Below are positions 1 through 16,817 of a DNA stretch of 64,000 nucleotides, one piece after another. The notes under the pieces were generated by a model that saw nothing but the letters and a program-made list of their open reading frames with translations, was not told where the DNA came from and did not search any database. Source of the DNA: Cristatella mucedo (Eukaryota; Bryozoa; Phylactolaemata; Cristatellidae); NCBI GenBank assembly GCA_009760855.2, contig WPIO01000156.1, positions 749,501-813,500 on the forward strand, given 5' to 3'. Within the stretch, counting starts at the first letter, position 1. Each line of letters starts with the position of its first letter. The translations under genes and the position numbers were made by a program.

Positions 1-179
1 GGAGTGCTGTTGACAAGCATGTTCCCGTAAATTCTGTCATTGTTCAGAGTCGTGGAGATTCATTTCAATTTACAAAAAATTCAAACGAAGCGCTGTCTTA
101 AGCACAGGCTTGAACGCCGTTTTAAGAAATCGCGTTATGATGCTGATCAAGTCAATTTCAAAGACTTCCTTTGAGTTTA

Positions 180-1430
180 CACATGAAAGCTAAAAAAAGA
201 TGAAGGGCTTTTTTCACTCGAAAACCAAATTCCTGCTAGTCGCACCCAAAACAGATTTATAAGACAGTAAACAAATTTACTGGCCAATCCTGAGAGGTCT
301 CACTCCCCAAATATTCACGGCCCATCGGAAAATTTTTCAGCCTTCTTTACCGAAACAAATGGTGCACATTCGTGCCTCCATAAAGCCCCTTCGATTAAAG
401 CGATTGCTGAATCGCGACTTGTGACCTTCCTTAAAAGATTTTCCGAGGTTTCTGCACGAAATGTAGCTACCTTAATAAGTCTAGTAAAAGAGCTCGTCTC
501 CTGAAGACCATATTCCATCATCTCTGTGATCTTCACTGGCAGACCAACTTAGCCTAGCCATAACCGAGATTTTAAATGCTTCTCTGGAAAAAGGGGTTGT
601 ACCCAAGTCCTTCAAATTGGCAATCGTTAGTTAGATCGACTCTTAAAAAGCCTGGATAAGATGCAGAAGTCCTTGCAAACTGTCACCCAGTTTTCCTTCT
701 TCCTTTTTCGCCAAAAATTTCTTGAAACATTGTCGTTAAGCAGCTGATAGCCCATTTTGAAAAGGCTGAAATTTCAGAAAAATTTCGACTGAGGCTCAAT
801 CGGCAGCACTTTATCGAAACTGCTCTCCTCCGAATAACCAATGACCTACGCAGCAATGATGACGGGAATATCACTTCACTAGTGCTGGTAGATCTATCAG
901 CTGCCTTCGACAAGATTCATCACGATGTCCTACTCGAGTGATTGAGAACGACTATCGGTCGGGCAGATTGGCATAGGTTAAATCGTACTCGTCTGATCGT
1001 GATCAATCCGTGTCGTGTGTGGGTCAGGTGTCATCGACCAGACCAGTCGTTTGTGGAGTCCCTCAAAGGTCCGTCCTCGATTCCTTGCAATTCTCTTTTT
1101 ATACCCAACCTCTGGGGAAAGTGACCAAGGCCCACGGAATAGGATATAACTTGTATGCTGACGCTATTTAGCTGTATGTGTCTTTCGAACCGTTTTAATC
1201 CACTGCAGCAACTGAGAAACTGAATAGTTGCCTCGCCGACATACGATACTGGATGTCGAAAAGTTTCTTGATATTAAACGACGATGTGGCTCTTTTGACA
1301 TGTTATTTGTTTATGTACCACTAGCATTTTTTGCGTTGTTATTCCTCCTACGGTCAATTTATGGCTTAGAGAGATTTATGGCACTGTCGTTGGATTGTGG
1401 ACTGTTAGGATTTATTTCTGTAGTATTTAA
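180..1430 (+). pseudogene. Decayed LINE reverse transcriptase (L2/CR1-like)
   Basis: Translated fragments in shifting frames resemble a non-LTR retrotransposon reverse transcriptase. Around 555-640 there is an 'ITEILNASLEKGVVPKSFK'-like stretch, around 810-940 the RT block LVLVDLSAAFD followed by a stop, and around 1130-1290 pieces resembling the YADD and LNDD regions. Several stops and frameshifts break the frame, so this copy is dead. It runs into a LINE-A type 3' tail at 1435 and is probably the same element. More diverged than the LINE-A copies near 43 kb. Confidence 0.75.
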
Positions 1431-1434
1431 CTAA

Positions 1435-1678
1435 TGGGTGGCCTTGATGTGCTTATGCGTGCTGACACTGTGCATGCTCCCACTAACCACATTTGCATGC
1501 TGACCCTGTGCATGTCACCCCTAACCATGCTATTCATGTTGTTTATCAAGCATGATATTACTCACCATTCAATTGCATTTCCCTTTGCAGAAAATGTAAA
1601 GCGCCTAGAGAGAGAGAGATTGAGTTCTCTGAGGGCGCTTTATCAAGGGCATTATTATTATTATTATTATTATAAATG
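1435..1678 (+). mobile_element. LINE-A 3' end
   Basis: Untranslated tail of the LINE-A family. It has the repeated 'catgct...ctaacca' segments, then the terminal stem AAGCGCC ... GGGCGCTTT enclosing an AGAGA/TCTCT inner stem, then an ATT microsatellite at about 1650-1673. The same tail recurs in both orientations at more than a dozen places in the window. Confidence 0.9.
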
Positions 1679-1984
1679 CCTGGAGAGTTACGTCGAGGAG
1701 GCCGGGCAGGGCGGTGGGTATACTGGCCCGCCGCAGCGTCCGTATGAATTAACGTCTTCGAGCCCGCTTCGGTGTTCTACGTTGTGTCACGTACCTGCCG
1801 TTGGGAGATTCCAAACCAAAGACGATAGAAGTTAACTGCTGCTCATAAGACACCCTACACGAGTGGCTGGATTAGAAATCTTTGCTCTTCTAATAGGGGA
1901 TACTGTTGTGCGACCATCTCCGCGTGCTCGGAATTTAAGTTTCATCTCTGATAACTGCCTAAAGTTTGAGAGCTCCGTTCAGAA

Positions 1985-2755
1985 GATTTGTTTGTTCTAC
2001 AGCTAGCCATCACGTCCGATCCCTATCTAAGATTAGGAGCTGTCTTTCGCGGTGTTTGTCTTGCAAACAATTTAACTAGCTCTTTAGTTCTGTCTTGGCT
2101 ACATTATTACAATTGCCCTTTGACTTCGCTACCAAAAGAAGCCACTAGGCTACTGCAGCTGGCTATAACTATGACTTCAAAGCTAGTTTTTAAATCCCTG
2201 AGGTTTACCATGTGTTTCCTTTGCTAAATGAGCTAGGATGGCTGCCGGTTGATCAACGGATGCAGACCAAAGTTCTTACGCTGACCCACAAGACCCGCCA
2301 CGGCCTGACTGCTCCATACTTAGCTGAACTCGTGTACCATTTTCAGCCTCCTCGTGCCCTCAGGTTCTCTACGGACAATAAATTAGCTGTTCCAGTCCTC
2401 CGCTTAAAGACCGTTGGCGACAGCAGCTTTAGCACTGCAGGTCCTCGACTGTGGAACTCGCTTCCACATTCTTACGCAACGAAAACTGCTCTCCTGCTGC
2501 CGACTATGGCTCATCCTCTTCAGCGGTCCTGAGCTGCTACTTCCATGCTACTCACTACCTCAACTGCTCTCCTGACTCTGCTATACTTTCCACTTTCTCT
2601 TTGTTGCGTGAGACGAAGTCTGTTTGCTACCGAATGCGTACCGAAAGCCGCCCAGGCTGTGAGTGCGCTATGCGAAACTCTCCTGCGTAACATCCACATA
2701 GTCCTTACGGCTTTGTGGAGTTACAGACGGAGAAACACTACATTACATTAGCAGC
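1985..2755 (+). mobile_element. LINE-B 3' fragment with RT C-terminal region
   Basis: A second LINE-like family. The frame at 2212-2532 encodes a C-terminal RT-associated region with 'WLPVDQR' and 'RLWNSLP' motifs, and the upstream 2090-2210 stretch resembles 'NSLLxGLPxxxxRxLQL'. The 3' untranslated part ends in 'gagttacagacgg' followed by ACATTACATT. Other copies lie at 12050-12575, 41626-41943, 44986-45450 and 61138-61400. The copy is 5' truncated. Confidence 0.75.
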
Positions 2756-2759
2756 AATG

Positions 2760-3737
<978 letters not shown>

Positions 3738-4159
3738 ACCAGCCATCAAGCTTCACCTAGAAATCCAGCCAGTCCTTTTTCTGCGAGAATGCCGAAAGCG
3801 CGCGACGACCTTCCGCTTGTACGCCTGATGGAGGTGAGCGAGTAACCCACCAGAACGTAACTAACTTAGGTGGGCGACACCAATGGCCGTCGCTGCTGTG
3901 GCCTATGGCATGGCGGCTCATCGCTGACCAACCTCGCCTAGCGTGCAGCGCTGCTCGCTGTCACGGCGGTCGCTTGCCTGCTGCAGCGATGCGTGTGCGA
4001 CGTTCGCTAGTCGCGGCTAGACAGCGGCATCGGGACAGCGAGCTGCTCTCCCAGCGTGCTGACTTCTTCGCGCGCGCGGCGGCGGCGGCGGCGAACGATC
4101 CCCGCGCTTCACTTCAACCGGTCAGTCGCCGTCCTTTCGTAACCAGGAAGTAGAGCGAC

Positions 4160-7081
<2,922 letters not shown>

Positions 7082-7448
7082 CAGACGACTCGGACGAGAG
7101 CTTCCGGTCGGAATCGAGATGGAGGCGCCGCCATGCCGCCTACCGGCCGCCGTAGCTTCGCGCGCGCTGCCGTCGGTTTCTACGCTTGCTTAGATTTTCT
7201 CGTCAGGTTTTTGCTCTTAAAGCTACTCGCTACTCTTCGTCCGCTCGGCGCTCTCCGATAGATCGAATCTTTAATGAATCGCTGTAGTGAATTGCTGGCC
7301 GCGACGGAGTAATGGCAATTAGCGTCCGCTGCCGCTTTGAGGACTTGTAAGCTGCTTTTGCAATTGTTCTCAGTCAAGAAAACCTTCAAACCTTGAAAAT
7401 GCATTCATTCGAGGCTGCCCCAGTCCCTTTGCCTGTGCAACGAGTTAT

Positions 7449-7454
7449 AATAAA
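7449..7454 (+). terminator. TPPP: Candidate poly(A) signal of TPPP
   Basis: AATAAA about 370 bases downstream of the TPPP stop codon. First such hexamer on the coding strand after the gene. Position only. Confidence 0.45.
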
Positions 7455-7869
7455 ATTTTCTAATACGATACTCCCTCTGCTACAGTTACATCAGAGTGAT
7501 AATTAAGTACAAGGCATCGAGACGCTCGCAATCCTTCCCAGCCTGATAAAAAGCCTATGTGAATGGACCCGCGGTGGCGAAAGGTCACACTGACGGTGCT
7601 GCAATGCCCCGGCATTATACACATTGAGCTTGAATAGTTGAAACTCGATTGTATACGAGGGAATATGGCCACCGAATTATAACTGAAAGCGGCTTATGAA
7701 ATAGTTCCGATAAGCCGAGACTTATGAGAAGCACGATTTATGACCACGTACGCAAGATGTCAGTGTATGACTTATGACCTGGCCATTGTGAGGGGCATGT
7801 TCGTGAGAGTAGTTATTCTCATGTAGTAACGGTGTACCGATCAGCTAGTCAAAGCGCTGAGTGTGAGCT
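7455..7869. other. Intergenic, nothing recognised
   Basis: Between the TPPP poly(A) candidate and the next LINE-A copy. No coding or repeat family seen. Confidence 0.5.
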
Positions 7870-7871
7870 GC

Positions 7872-8855
7872 TGTAATAATAATTATACAAATATAATTAA
7901 CAATAATACACTTGATAAAGTTCCCTCAAAAATGCAATATCTTTCAAAGCGCTTTACAATTGCTGCAAAGGAAGCACGACCGAATGGTTAATGGTAGCAT
8001 TCTCAACACCCAACAAGAATAACATGGTTAGGGGTGACATGCACAGTGTCAGCATGCGAATGTGGTTAATGGCAGCGTGCAACATTGTCAGCACGCCTAA
8101 GCATATCAAGGACGAATCACAGGGACCCTCTATATGTTGTCATAAATAGATGCCCTTTTAGTTTCTATCTAAATGCAGACAAGTCAGGAGATGTCTTGAC
8201 CGCAGGTCGGGAGTGAGTTCCAGGCTTTGGGAGCATACGAAGTACAGGTACGGTCTCCAAAGGATTTGAGATTTGCACGAGATATCAATAAGCAGTTAGA
8301 TTCCGAAAAGCAGGTGGGACCATGCTTAGCCTGGTAGAGAAGTAGATCTGATAGGTAGGCTGGAGCCAAAGAATGAAGGGACCTGAAACGGCGACGCTCA
8401 CGCCAGACGAGTCTAGCTGCAGAGCTTTGCACCAGCTGTAAGCACCTGAGTGCACAGGCCGCTAGGTCAGCAAGCAGTGAGTTACAGAAGTCGAGATGGG
8501 ATGACATAAATACATGGATCAATTTAGATGTGTTATCCCTGTCTAAGCAAGCCCAAATTTTAGCAACGTTATGTAGCTGAAAGTAGGCAGACTTGATTGT
8601 AGAGCTGCTGCTGCTGTCTAACGAAGGGTCACTTTCGAACATGGCACCTAGATTTCGTGCAGATTCAACAGGACACATGCTGACAGAGCCGATTTTGAGC
8701 GCTAGCCTTTCCAATTTCTGAATCACACTTGGTTTGCCCATAACTAGTAAGTTATTTTTGTCCATCATTCAATTTAGCAAAATTTGCTGCCATTCATGTG
8801 CGGATGTCATCAGCACATGCATCGAGGGAGTTGAGAGAATTCGATGCGGTGGAGG
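7872..8855 (-). mobile_element. LINE-A, 5'-truncated, with RT fragment
   Basis: Reverse orientation. The tail starts at 'aataatacacttgataaag'. The frame at 8184-8768 encodes the part of LINE-A ORF2 after the YADD box, from the '[18 protein letters not shown]' region to '[12 protein letters not shown]'. One internal deletion removes the HWLPV block. It lies in the gap between the convergent TPPP and CEP72 genes. Inactive. Confidence 0.92.
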
Positions 8856-10090
8856 GCTGGGAGGAATCAAAGCAAAAGTACAAATGAGTGTCATCCGTAC
8901 AGAAGTAAGCCTGTACACGAGTCTTCTGGAAGTCACCTGCCACCGTCCACTCTAAGAGCTTACCTCGGGCCTCCGGTTTGGCTATGTTTCAAATCCATTG
9001 CTCGAAACGGTGCTTTGAGTTCGGTAGGGAAAGATAATAATGCCATTCCGTCGGCAGAAAATGCTCTTAAAAGCAGCCTTAAGTAGCCTTCGTCGAGTCC
9101 ATTTCATTATATTGGGTACCGAGGCACTATTTCAAATTGTTGCCTCTATAGGCGTGTGTAATCATAAATCGTAGTGCACGGGCTATGGAGAGGAAAGTTT
9201 GACGGGTTTCCCTGCAATCGAGGCACATCGAGGAAAATCAGCAATAACGCTTTGTGTGGAGCCCCACCCACCGATCACCGAGATTGCCGCAGAGCAGGAA
9301 GTCCCTGTCGGAGCTTTTTGCAGCCCATATACGCACCTGCCCATATGCACACGGTCATGCAGGGTGAATTTGATATAGACTCCCTTAACTGATATATCGC
9401 ATGCATCTTCAGCTCGCCATCATAAAACTAGTGAACACGAGGCGCTCTTGCAACGCAGACAGAGCAGAAGCCGCCAAGCAGTTTTTGCACTGGCTGCAGG
9501 CTGAACCACACACATTATTGCTAGGCAGCTGACCGGCCTAAGATTAGAAAAAATGGGGTACGAATAGGTTGTGGTAAGCCTGGATGTGTTACTGCCGTCA
9601 AGGCTAATGCTCCTTGTGGTATTCATATTTTTCTTATCTAGCGCTTTCGCATATAATTTTAAGGTGAGACCTGACTGTTGCAGCCATCAGAAAATGCTCT
9701 TTTGTGTAGTGAGAACTAACCATTGCAAGGCAGCAAGCATTCCCTTGCGTCAGCTGGCAGCGTGCACCCACAGATGGCTACACCAAATTCACTTCACCAA
9801 TAGATACATCCGAGGCTTGAGGCCAATCCAGCGACGACCACACGTTTTTCACAGGCAACTAAAAGCTACTTCTAGACAAGATACGCTGCATATCAGCTGC
9901 CCTCTGGTCCACAGCTCCCGAGTTATACATAAATACCGTAATAGCTGGTGTCCGTCTAAGTCGTACTGCAGACCGACACGCGAGTCTAACTGAAAGATTC
10001 AACGCCAAAATAAATACAAGGCAGAATGTGATGTCGACACTCTCTGCTAAATGGGAACTATTATTCAAACCAACCACAAACAAACATGTA
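8856..10090. other. Intergenic, nothing recognised
   Basis: Short frames only, and no similarity I can name. Confidence 0.5.
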
Positions 10091-10723
10091 GGCTTTATTA
10101 TTCAAGTAAAGGCAAGCAACTCCAAAAATGCGATGACGGCCGAGGACTCCATCCGGCCAGTTCGCGAAGTTGCTACCGAGTACAAAAAATGTTCAACGCG
10201 TGACACATCGACTACGTACACACACTACACAAAGCTGCCTTGTAAAAAAAAAGCCTTGAGACCTCAGCAGACATTGACCAAACAAAGACAAGACAAAGTG
10301 CATTTACGTATCAAAAGCCAGCACCGGTATATACTGGACGTGTGGCAAGCTATAGTGTTTCACGCAGCCAAAAATAACGATTGGAAGCACATGGAAACCG
10401 TAAGAACTAAATGCCTAAATGCAGGCGCCGCTGATCGCTGTCGCTCGACCTCGTCGGGCTCGATGCCGTCAGCCATCGATCAATTCCGCTGCTGCCTGCC
10501 CCACTGCCGTGTCACCCGTAGCCTGAAGGAGAATGCCTCTGACAGGACGTGGGTTGTCCCACCACTTGGTGGAAATACATTCCTTCTCCGTGCAGTGGCA
10601 GCAAGGGATGCAACCGAAGAATCAGGCTGTGAACAGCAAGTGACAAAGATCACAGGGCAGGCTAATACACAAGCCCGTCGATGCAGCTCCGGCGACGTCA
10701 GCAATCCAAGCCGTTTGCCGTAA
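10028..10723 (+). CDS. Hypothetical 231-codon open frame antisense to the CEP72 3'UTR
   Basis: Uninterrupted frame of 231 codons on the plus strand. Composition is rich in K, T, R and S with many C. I see no signal peptide, transmembrane segment or domain, and no homology I recognise. It overlaps the inferred CEP72 3'UTR on the other strand. Chance is a realistic explanation in a 64 kb window, so this is a low-confidence entry. Confidence 0.15.
   Translation: MMSTLSAKWELLFKPTTNKHVGFIIQVKASNSKNAMTAEDSIRPVREVATEYKKCSTRDTSTTYTHYTKLPCKKKALRPQQTLTKQRQDKVHLRIKSQHRYILDVWQAIVFHAAKNNDWKHMETVRTKCLNAGAADRCRSTSSGSMPSAIDQFRCCLPHCRVTRSLKENASDRTWVVPPLGGNTFLLRAVAARDATEESGCEQQVTKITGQANTQARRCSSGDVSNPSRLP
10094..10099 (-). 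terminator. CEP72: Candidate poly(A) signal of CEP72
   Basis: Plus-strand TTTATT, AATAAA on the coding strand, about 720 bases past the CEP72 stop codon. Would imply a 0.7 kb 3'UTR. Weak evidence. Confidence 0.35.
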
Positions 10724-10820
10724 TGCTGCACCGTGAGACCAGCGACTTGCACCAGAGGATCACATCCCCGGCTGCTGAAGATGTGCCAGCACCTGCAGTG
10801 CATTCTGCTGCCGAGCTAAC

Positions 10821-10956
10821 TCAGTTGCCATTGTTGACGGACGAGTAGTGTTGATACCCTCTTTTTCCAGGGCCGATCTCTTCGGCATCCGGGTAGTGCT
10901 TTCGCCTCATCTCTTCGATTTCTTTAAGCAGATGGTCGTTCGTGTGCACCAACGAT
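10821..10956 (-). CDS. CEP72: CEP72 coding exon 9 (last)
   Basis: Acceptor TTATTGTAG|A. Encodes SLVHTNDHLLKEIEEMRRK and a short polar tail ending VNNGN before TGA. Matches the CEP72 'SLVSTNEHLLQEL' block. Confidence 0.92.
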
Positions 10957-12118
10957 CTACAATAAGAGGGGCACACACTCGGCTTGACGTGTCAGTCCAA
11001 GCAGCTAACAACGTCATTCCGTGACAGTGCCAAACTAGTAATCTTGTATGACACCAAATTTAGCAGCCACAAAATCGAAGAACAAGAACTGGATTTCAAA
11101 CGATCAGCTGAGAAGTAGCAAAGCGACGGCAATGTTCTTGTTCGGACATAACGTCAATATGCCGTATTCTCGTAAGTCCCTTGCAGCATTCATTGCTGAC
11201 ATACGCATATGGTCTATGGCACCACACTTTCTCAAATTGAATGACGATAAAACCAACTTACTAGTTATGGGCAAACCAAGTGTGACCTGGAAACTGGAAA
11301 TCGAAAGCATATTATTGCATCTGCTCGGAAACTAGGTACGCTGTTCCAAAGTGACCTTTCATAAGACGACCACATCAGCTCCACAGTCAAATCTGCCTAC
11401 TTTCAGCTACGTAACATTGCTAAAGTTCGGGCTTGTTTAGACAGGGGTATCACATCTAAATTTGTACATGCATTTGTGACATCCCGTCTCGACTTCTATA
11501 ACTCACTGCTTGCTGGTCTATTGGCCAGTGCAATCAGGCGTTTACAGCTGGTGCAAAACTCTGCAGCTAGGCTTGTCTGTCGTGAGTGTCGCAGTATTGC
11601 CACATCACATCACTTCTCGCTGACCTGCACTGGCTCCAGTTAAACAACTCACAGACTTCAAGGTTCTGTCACTCAATTTTAGGTCCCTTCATTCTCTAGC
11701 TCCAGCCTACCTATCAGAACTACTCCCCCACCAGTCTAGGCATCGTGCCACCCCTTTTCTGACTCAAATCGTTTAGTTATACCTCGAGTGAACCTCAAAT
11801 CCTTGGTAGACCGTGGCTTTAGTTCGTATGCTCCAAGAACCTAGCATTCACTCCCGACACGTCACATGATTCCCTGAGTTGATGACATTTAAAAATAAGC
11901 TTCAAACGAACTGGCTCATCACCGGATTTAGTGGGCCCTTGTGATTGGTCCTTTGTGTGCTTCTGTATGCAGACACCGTGCATGCTACCACTAACCATTT
12001 TTGCATATTGCTACTGTGCATGTCCCCTCTTACCATGTTGACATTGTGCATGAGATGAAGTCTGTTAACTAAAGCATGCCTACCAAAAGCCGCTTGGGCT
12101 TCGAGTGCGCAATATATA

Positions 12119-12182
<64 letters not shown>

Positions 12183-13554
12183 AATATCTAAATATCTAAA
12201 TATATAAAAATATATAAATATAAATATATAAATATCTAAATATATAAATATACAAATATACGAATAAATAAATTATATATAAATATATTTACATACAAAT
12301 AAATTATATATATATATATATATATTTAGATATTTATATTTATATATTTTTATATTTTTATATATTTATATATTTAGATATTTAGATATATGCCTTGGGG
12401 CTCGAGCCCACGACCTCAGCCAGGCCTTGGTCGGGCGAGCACCTTAACCACTGTACCAAACCAGCTCGGCGCAATAGAAAACTCAACTGCCTAACCCGTA
12501 CTTTGTCTTTCTAGCCTTGTGGAGTTAGCCTTGTGGAGTTACAGACTGAAATATATTACATTGGGCATTACATTCGTCCGGGCATAGAGATGCTTAGAAC
12601 TACTAGGGATCCCTTCCTATTCATCTTGCAGTAACTCTTGGCTCAACCTTTCGAGCCACACTCTAGAGGACTCGAAAATGCATACTTCTGACTGGGTGAC
12701 TTAGAAGTTGCATTGCAGCTGCATTGCACACTCCTCTCACAGAAAGCACGCTAAGCCAGTTTTTCCTGTGAGCATACCATACGGTGGCAGTGTACGCTTT
12801 CCACTACGATTTGCAGCCTGCTAAAACAATGCACACTGGCATAGCAGTCCATGGGTGCTCCAAAGGACTGCCGAGATTGTTTGAGATTGCCAAGAGTGCT
12901 TGGCACCTGGGGCATGTCGCCATTGACGTGCAGAGCTCGTGTCCTGATGTAGTTTTTCCAAGCCTGAGAGAGAGAGAGCGCACTTCGTGCTTGAGTGCCT
13001 GCGAGTGCAGCCTGCAGGCAAGCACTTATCGCAATCTCTCTCGCTTGACACTGCCTAACCAAGAGAGCACTTGACTTCGAGAGAGCACCTACAGCTGTAG
13101 GGGATTGTTTTAACTCAACGTGGCTCAGCAGCAGCCGCGCGTAAGCATCCGCATGTTTCAGTGCACGTGAAAGTGGGAGCAGACCGAGTCTTTCGAATCT
13201 CTGGTTTTGAATCCACACAACAGCAAGCTGCTCAAGTTGCCAATATTACCATACTGCGGCCAGGTACTGCCAAGTATTCATTTCTTTCAGATTTTTGTGA
13301 TCTCATTTACATTCCGTGCTCCAGAAAACGTCCCTTTCCCACAGTAGAGAGTTTACCATTCATTTCGATGACCCAACTGACCCCGTGCGTGCCGAATTTC
13401 AAAAATCTAATCCTTAATTTACCAGCAGCTGCTGGTGGCTCATGTCTCTTTGCTTCACTCACAGCAAAGGCTGCACACTCGATCAAACATTCTGCCGGGA
13501 TTGTAAGCCATACAGCATAATATTACCAAATTCTGCACACCTGACCAAATGCTG

Positions 13555-13592
<38 letters not shown>

Positions 13593-15293
13593 TATTCATT
13601 GTATAGCATCCCAAGAGAACTTAATCTCTATTCGGGCGCTTTACATATGCCTCGGGGCTCGAGCCTGCGACCTCAGCCAGCCCTTGGTCGGGCGAGCACC
13701 TTAACCGCTGGACCAAACCAGCTCGGCACATTCAGTCTGTCGGTTGTGAGCCCTTCGGTATCCGAAATCATCTATGGATCACAACACCCTAAAACTCTTG
13801 ACGTTGATGCCGTCTGCAGGAAAGTAGCTTCCTCTGCTATTCGATCCCCCGTCCGACCTGCCCTCCCTGGTGGATTAGTATAACGCAACATTAGCTGCTG
13901 CTGCTCTGAACGAGTTTGCTCCACTTGCTAAGCACACTGTACGCCCATGCCCAGATGGTCCCTTAAGGATGAATCACAAGGACCCGTCAAATCCTGTAAT
14001 AAGCAGGTGTATTTTAAGCTGTTTCAAACTGTTCTATAACGTAAAGAAAGTGCCAGCAGCCACCTACTGAGCCTGCTAAGGGTAATAACAATAATAATAT
14101 AATAATAACACATTTTGGTACATTTATATATATATTTCATATATACATATGTATGTATATATATATATATTTCATATATGATTTATTTGTATAGCGCCCA
14201 AAGGGAAATTAATCTTTGTTCAGGCGCTTCGCATATGCCAAGGGACTCAAGCCCACGACCTCGGCCAGACCTTGGTCGGATCGACCATCTCAACCAGTGG
14301 GCCAAACCTGCGTGCATGTTTACACACAAGCAAATGCAGGGAGGTCTACAAGCAAGGGGACACCGACATGTGTAGCCAGCACTAGCTTGAAAAATAGAGG
14401 CTGAAAACAGGCAGACAGCTGACAGCCCAGTCACGACGACCCATTGCACGATTGCTACTAGGATTGCGGAAGCAGGAACGCAGAGAGGCGGACAGCTCAA
14501 GTCTCCTCTGCGCTTGGAAGCAACGAACCAGTTCAGCGCTCTTCTAAATGGTTCGCCCAAAAATAAAATGAATAAATAAATACTCTAGCGCTTGGGGCAG
14601 CCAGCAGTCAGGCTTAAAGGCATCGAGCCGCCGCGATCGAAGTGCCGCTGCGAGCGCTCACTTGTGGCTCTCCTGGAGCATGGTGGCCAGCTCCTGCATC
14701 TGAGCATACTGCTTCAGTCGTATCTGGGCGTGGTGATTCTCCCGCCGCAGCTCTTCCACCTCGCGTCGCAGGCCGCTCTCTGAGTAGAGAAGCGGCGAGA
14801 GTAGGCAGCCAGCAGCTGCAAGCCGGCGTTAGCGCGGGACCGCGGCAGCACGATCGAGCTAAGAGCAGCGGCCGGCCGGCCGGCGAGGGCGAGTGGCAGA
14901 GGAGGGAGAGCTTTTGCTGGACCGCCGTTGGGCGGGCAATGAGGCACGGAGAGGGAGAGAGAGAGAGAAAGAGAAAGAGAAAGAGAAAGGAAAGAGAAAG
15001 AGAGAGAGAGAGCCGTCGGTAGAGCTCGGCTCTGGAGGCTGAAGGAGGGTGAGGAGGAGGAGGAGGAGAGCAAAGCGGTGGCTGGGGACCAGAGGGAATG
15101 ACGAGGAACTTCGACGAGTCGGCCGGGGTTACTGCTGGTCACGAGCATCGCACGCACTGGCAGTAGCGATGCCTGGGTCGGGCCACCATCAGCCGACGCA
15201 GCTGTGCCGCCGTGGCCACGTGGCTGCTTACCAGCTCGTGCTGCGGCTGATGCGGCGGAAGCGTGCTGCGGTGAGAGGGCGTCTGACGACGAT

Positions 15294-15332
<39 letters not shown>

Positions 15333-16769
15333 GGGGCGGCGTGCTCGCGCAGTCTTCGGTTTTCCTCGAGAGACTCGTGCAGCTTTTTCTTCAGCGTTTC
15401 CTAGACGAGCGAAAAATGAGAGACACTGTACCGGTACAGTGCACCAGTTACGGTGCCGACCTGCACGGGTCGAGTCCAGATGTTGCAGGACGTAGCACCG
15501 GAAGTTGGTGGAGCATCCGCCGGCGGTCGACGAACGAACGAACGAACGAACGAAGCTCTCGGCGAGCGTCGGCGAAAGTGGCTGCGTGCAAGCGAGCGAG
15601 CCGCAACCAGACGGTGCCGAAAAAAGTGCCAGCCGCGATGGCGCAACGACACATGGCGGCCAACGATGCGCTCGAGTAGGCGCACACCCCCCAAGAATCT
15701 TGCGAGGGACGTGAAACTCTTACTGAGCCCAGCACTATTTATGGGGGCGGTGTGGTGACAGGGGGGACGGTCGAGCAGAAGGAGCTGCCCGCAGAGCAGT
15801 CGGCGGCAAGGAAGGCACTCTGAAGGTCCGCCCACGAAGCCTCAGAGCAACAGAGGCGCAGGCGACAGCGTCGGCCGCCTGGGGGGCGACGGCCGCTCCA
15901 TCATCGCCTGGCGACCCGGGTTGAACTGCTGACAAGCACTGCCGAAGCTCAATCGAGCATCAGCCAACCAGACGATGCCAGACGTCGGCCGATGCAGCAA
16001 TGGAGTGGCAGCCAGCACAGAAGGTAAAAGCACTGAGCAGCATTGCAGCAGAAGCTGCAGCTGCAAGAAAGCCAGCAAGTTAGTCATCGGCTGCATCCGG
16101 CTTCAGACGGCCGTTCCGTTTAAGTAAAAAACGAAGCCGTGCTCATGTTCACGGAGTCGCTCTGGCCGGCGCGATGGTTAGAGAGTGTGAAAGAAGATGA
16201 GAACCAATCATTCTGCATGAGTTTTCCTTCTGCCATCTGCTTTTGGGCGCTAGTGCGTGCGCGTGTGCGTGCGCGTGTGGGAAAAAAGTCAAGCACAAGT
16301 CAAATAATGCTAATAATGGTAATAATAATAATAATAATAATAATGTCATTTGAATAGCACCCTAAGAAAGCCTAATATCTAAAGAACGTGTTACAATAAG
16401 GGTCATTGAAATGCAAAGTAGCATGCTTGGACAAGCTTCCAAAAGCAGACAAGACGATGCTCGGGCCACGGGTAGTACGAACCCAGGTTAGAAAGTTGCA
16501 CTAACATGCACACACGACATTGAAGCACAGCACACAGGCTATATAAAATGTGGCTCATTCTCAAGTTAATAGGCAGTTGCTACAATAGTTCTGCAATTAT
16601 TATTTACAGCCATAATACAGTAGCACGATGCAAACTGCTCAGCCTACATACGTTACTTACATTACATACGTGCATACATTACTTACAGTACATACATATG
16701 TGACCACAGACAAGCAGTTGCACATACACAAACCGTACACGTTCGTAGAGGTGTGTGTGCGCACGCACG

Positions 16770-16817
<48 letters not shown>

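Larger units (their letters stand above)
12050..12578 (+). mobile_element. LINE-B tail split by a SINE-A and microsatellites
   Basis: LINE-B 3' sequence 'gagatgaagtctgtt...gagtgcgc' stops at 12110 and resumes at about 12471 with 'gcaatagaaaactc...gttacagactgaaatatattacattgggcattacatt'. The gap is filled by microsatellite and a reverse SINE-A. The octamer GCGCAATA occurs at both edges, consistent with a target-site duplication. Confidence 0.75.

Noticed and set aside
12751-13218. 155-codon minus frame as a CEP72 exon
   Set aside because: CEP72 exon 8 (ending QESH) joins exon 9 (SLVHTNDHLL) directly in phase, as in human CEP72, leaving no room for an exon here.
15049-15495. Plus-strand frame with a polyglutamine run
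   Set aside because: The CAG run is the complement of the CEP72 alanine codons. No splice or homology support on the plus strand.
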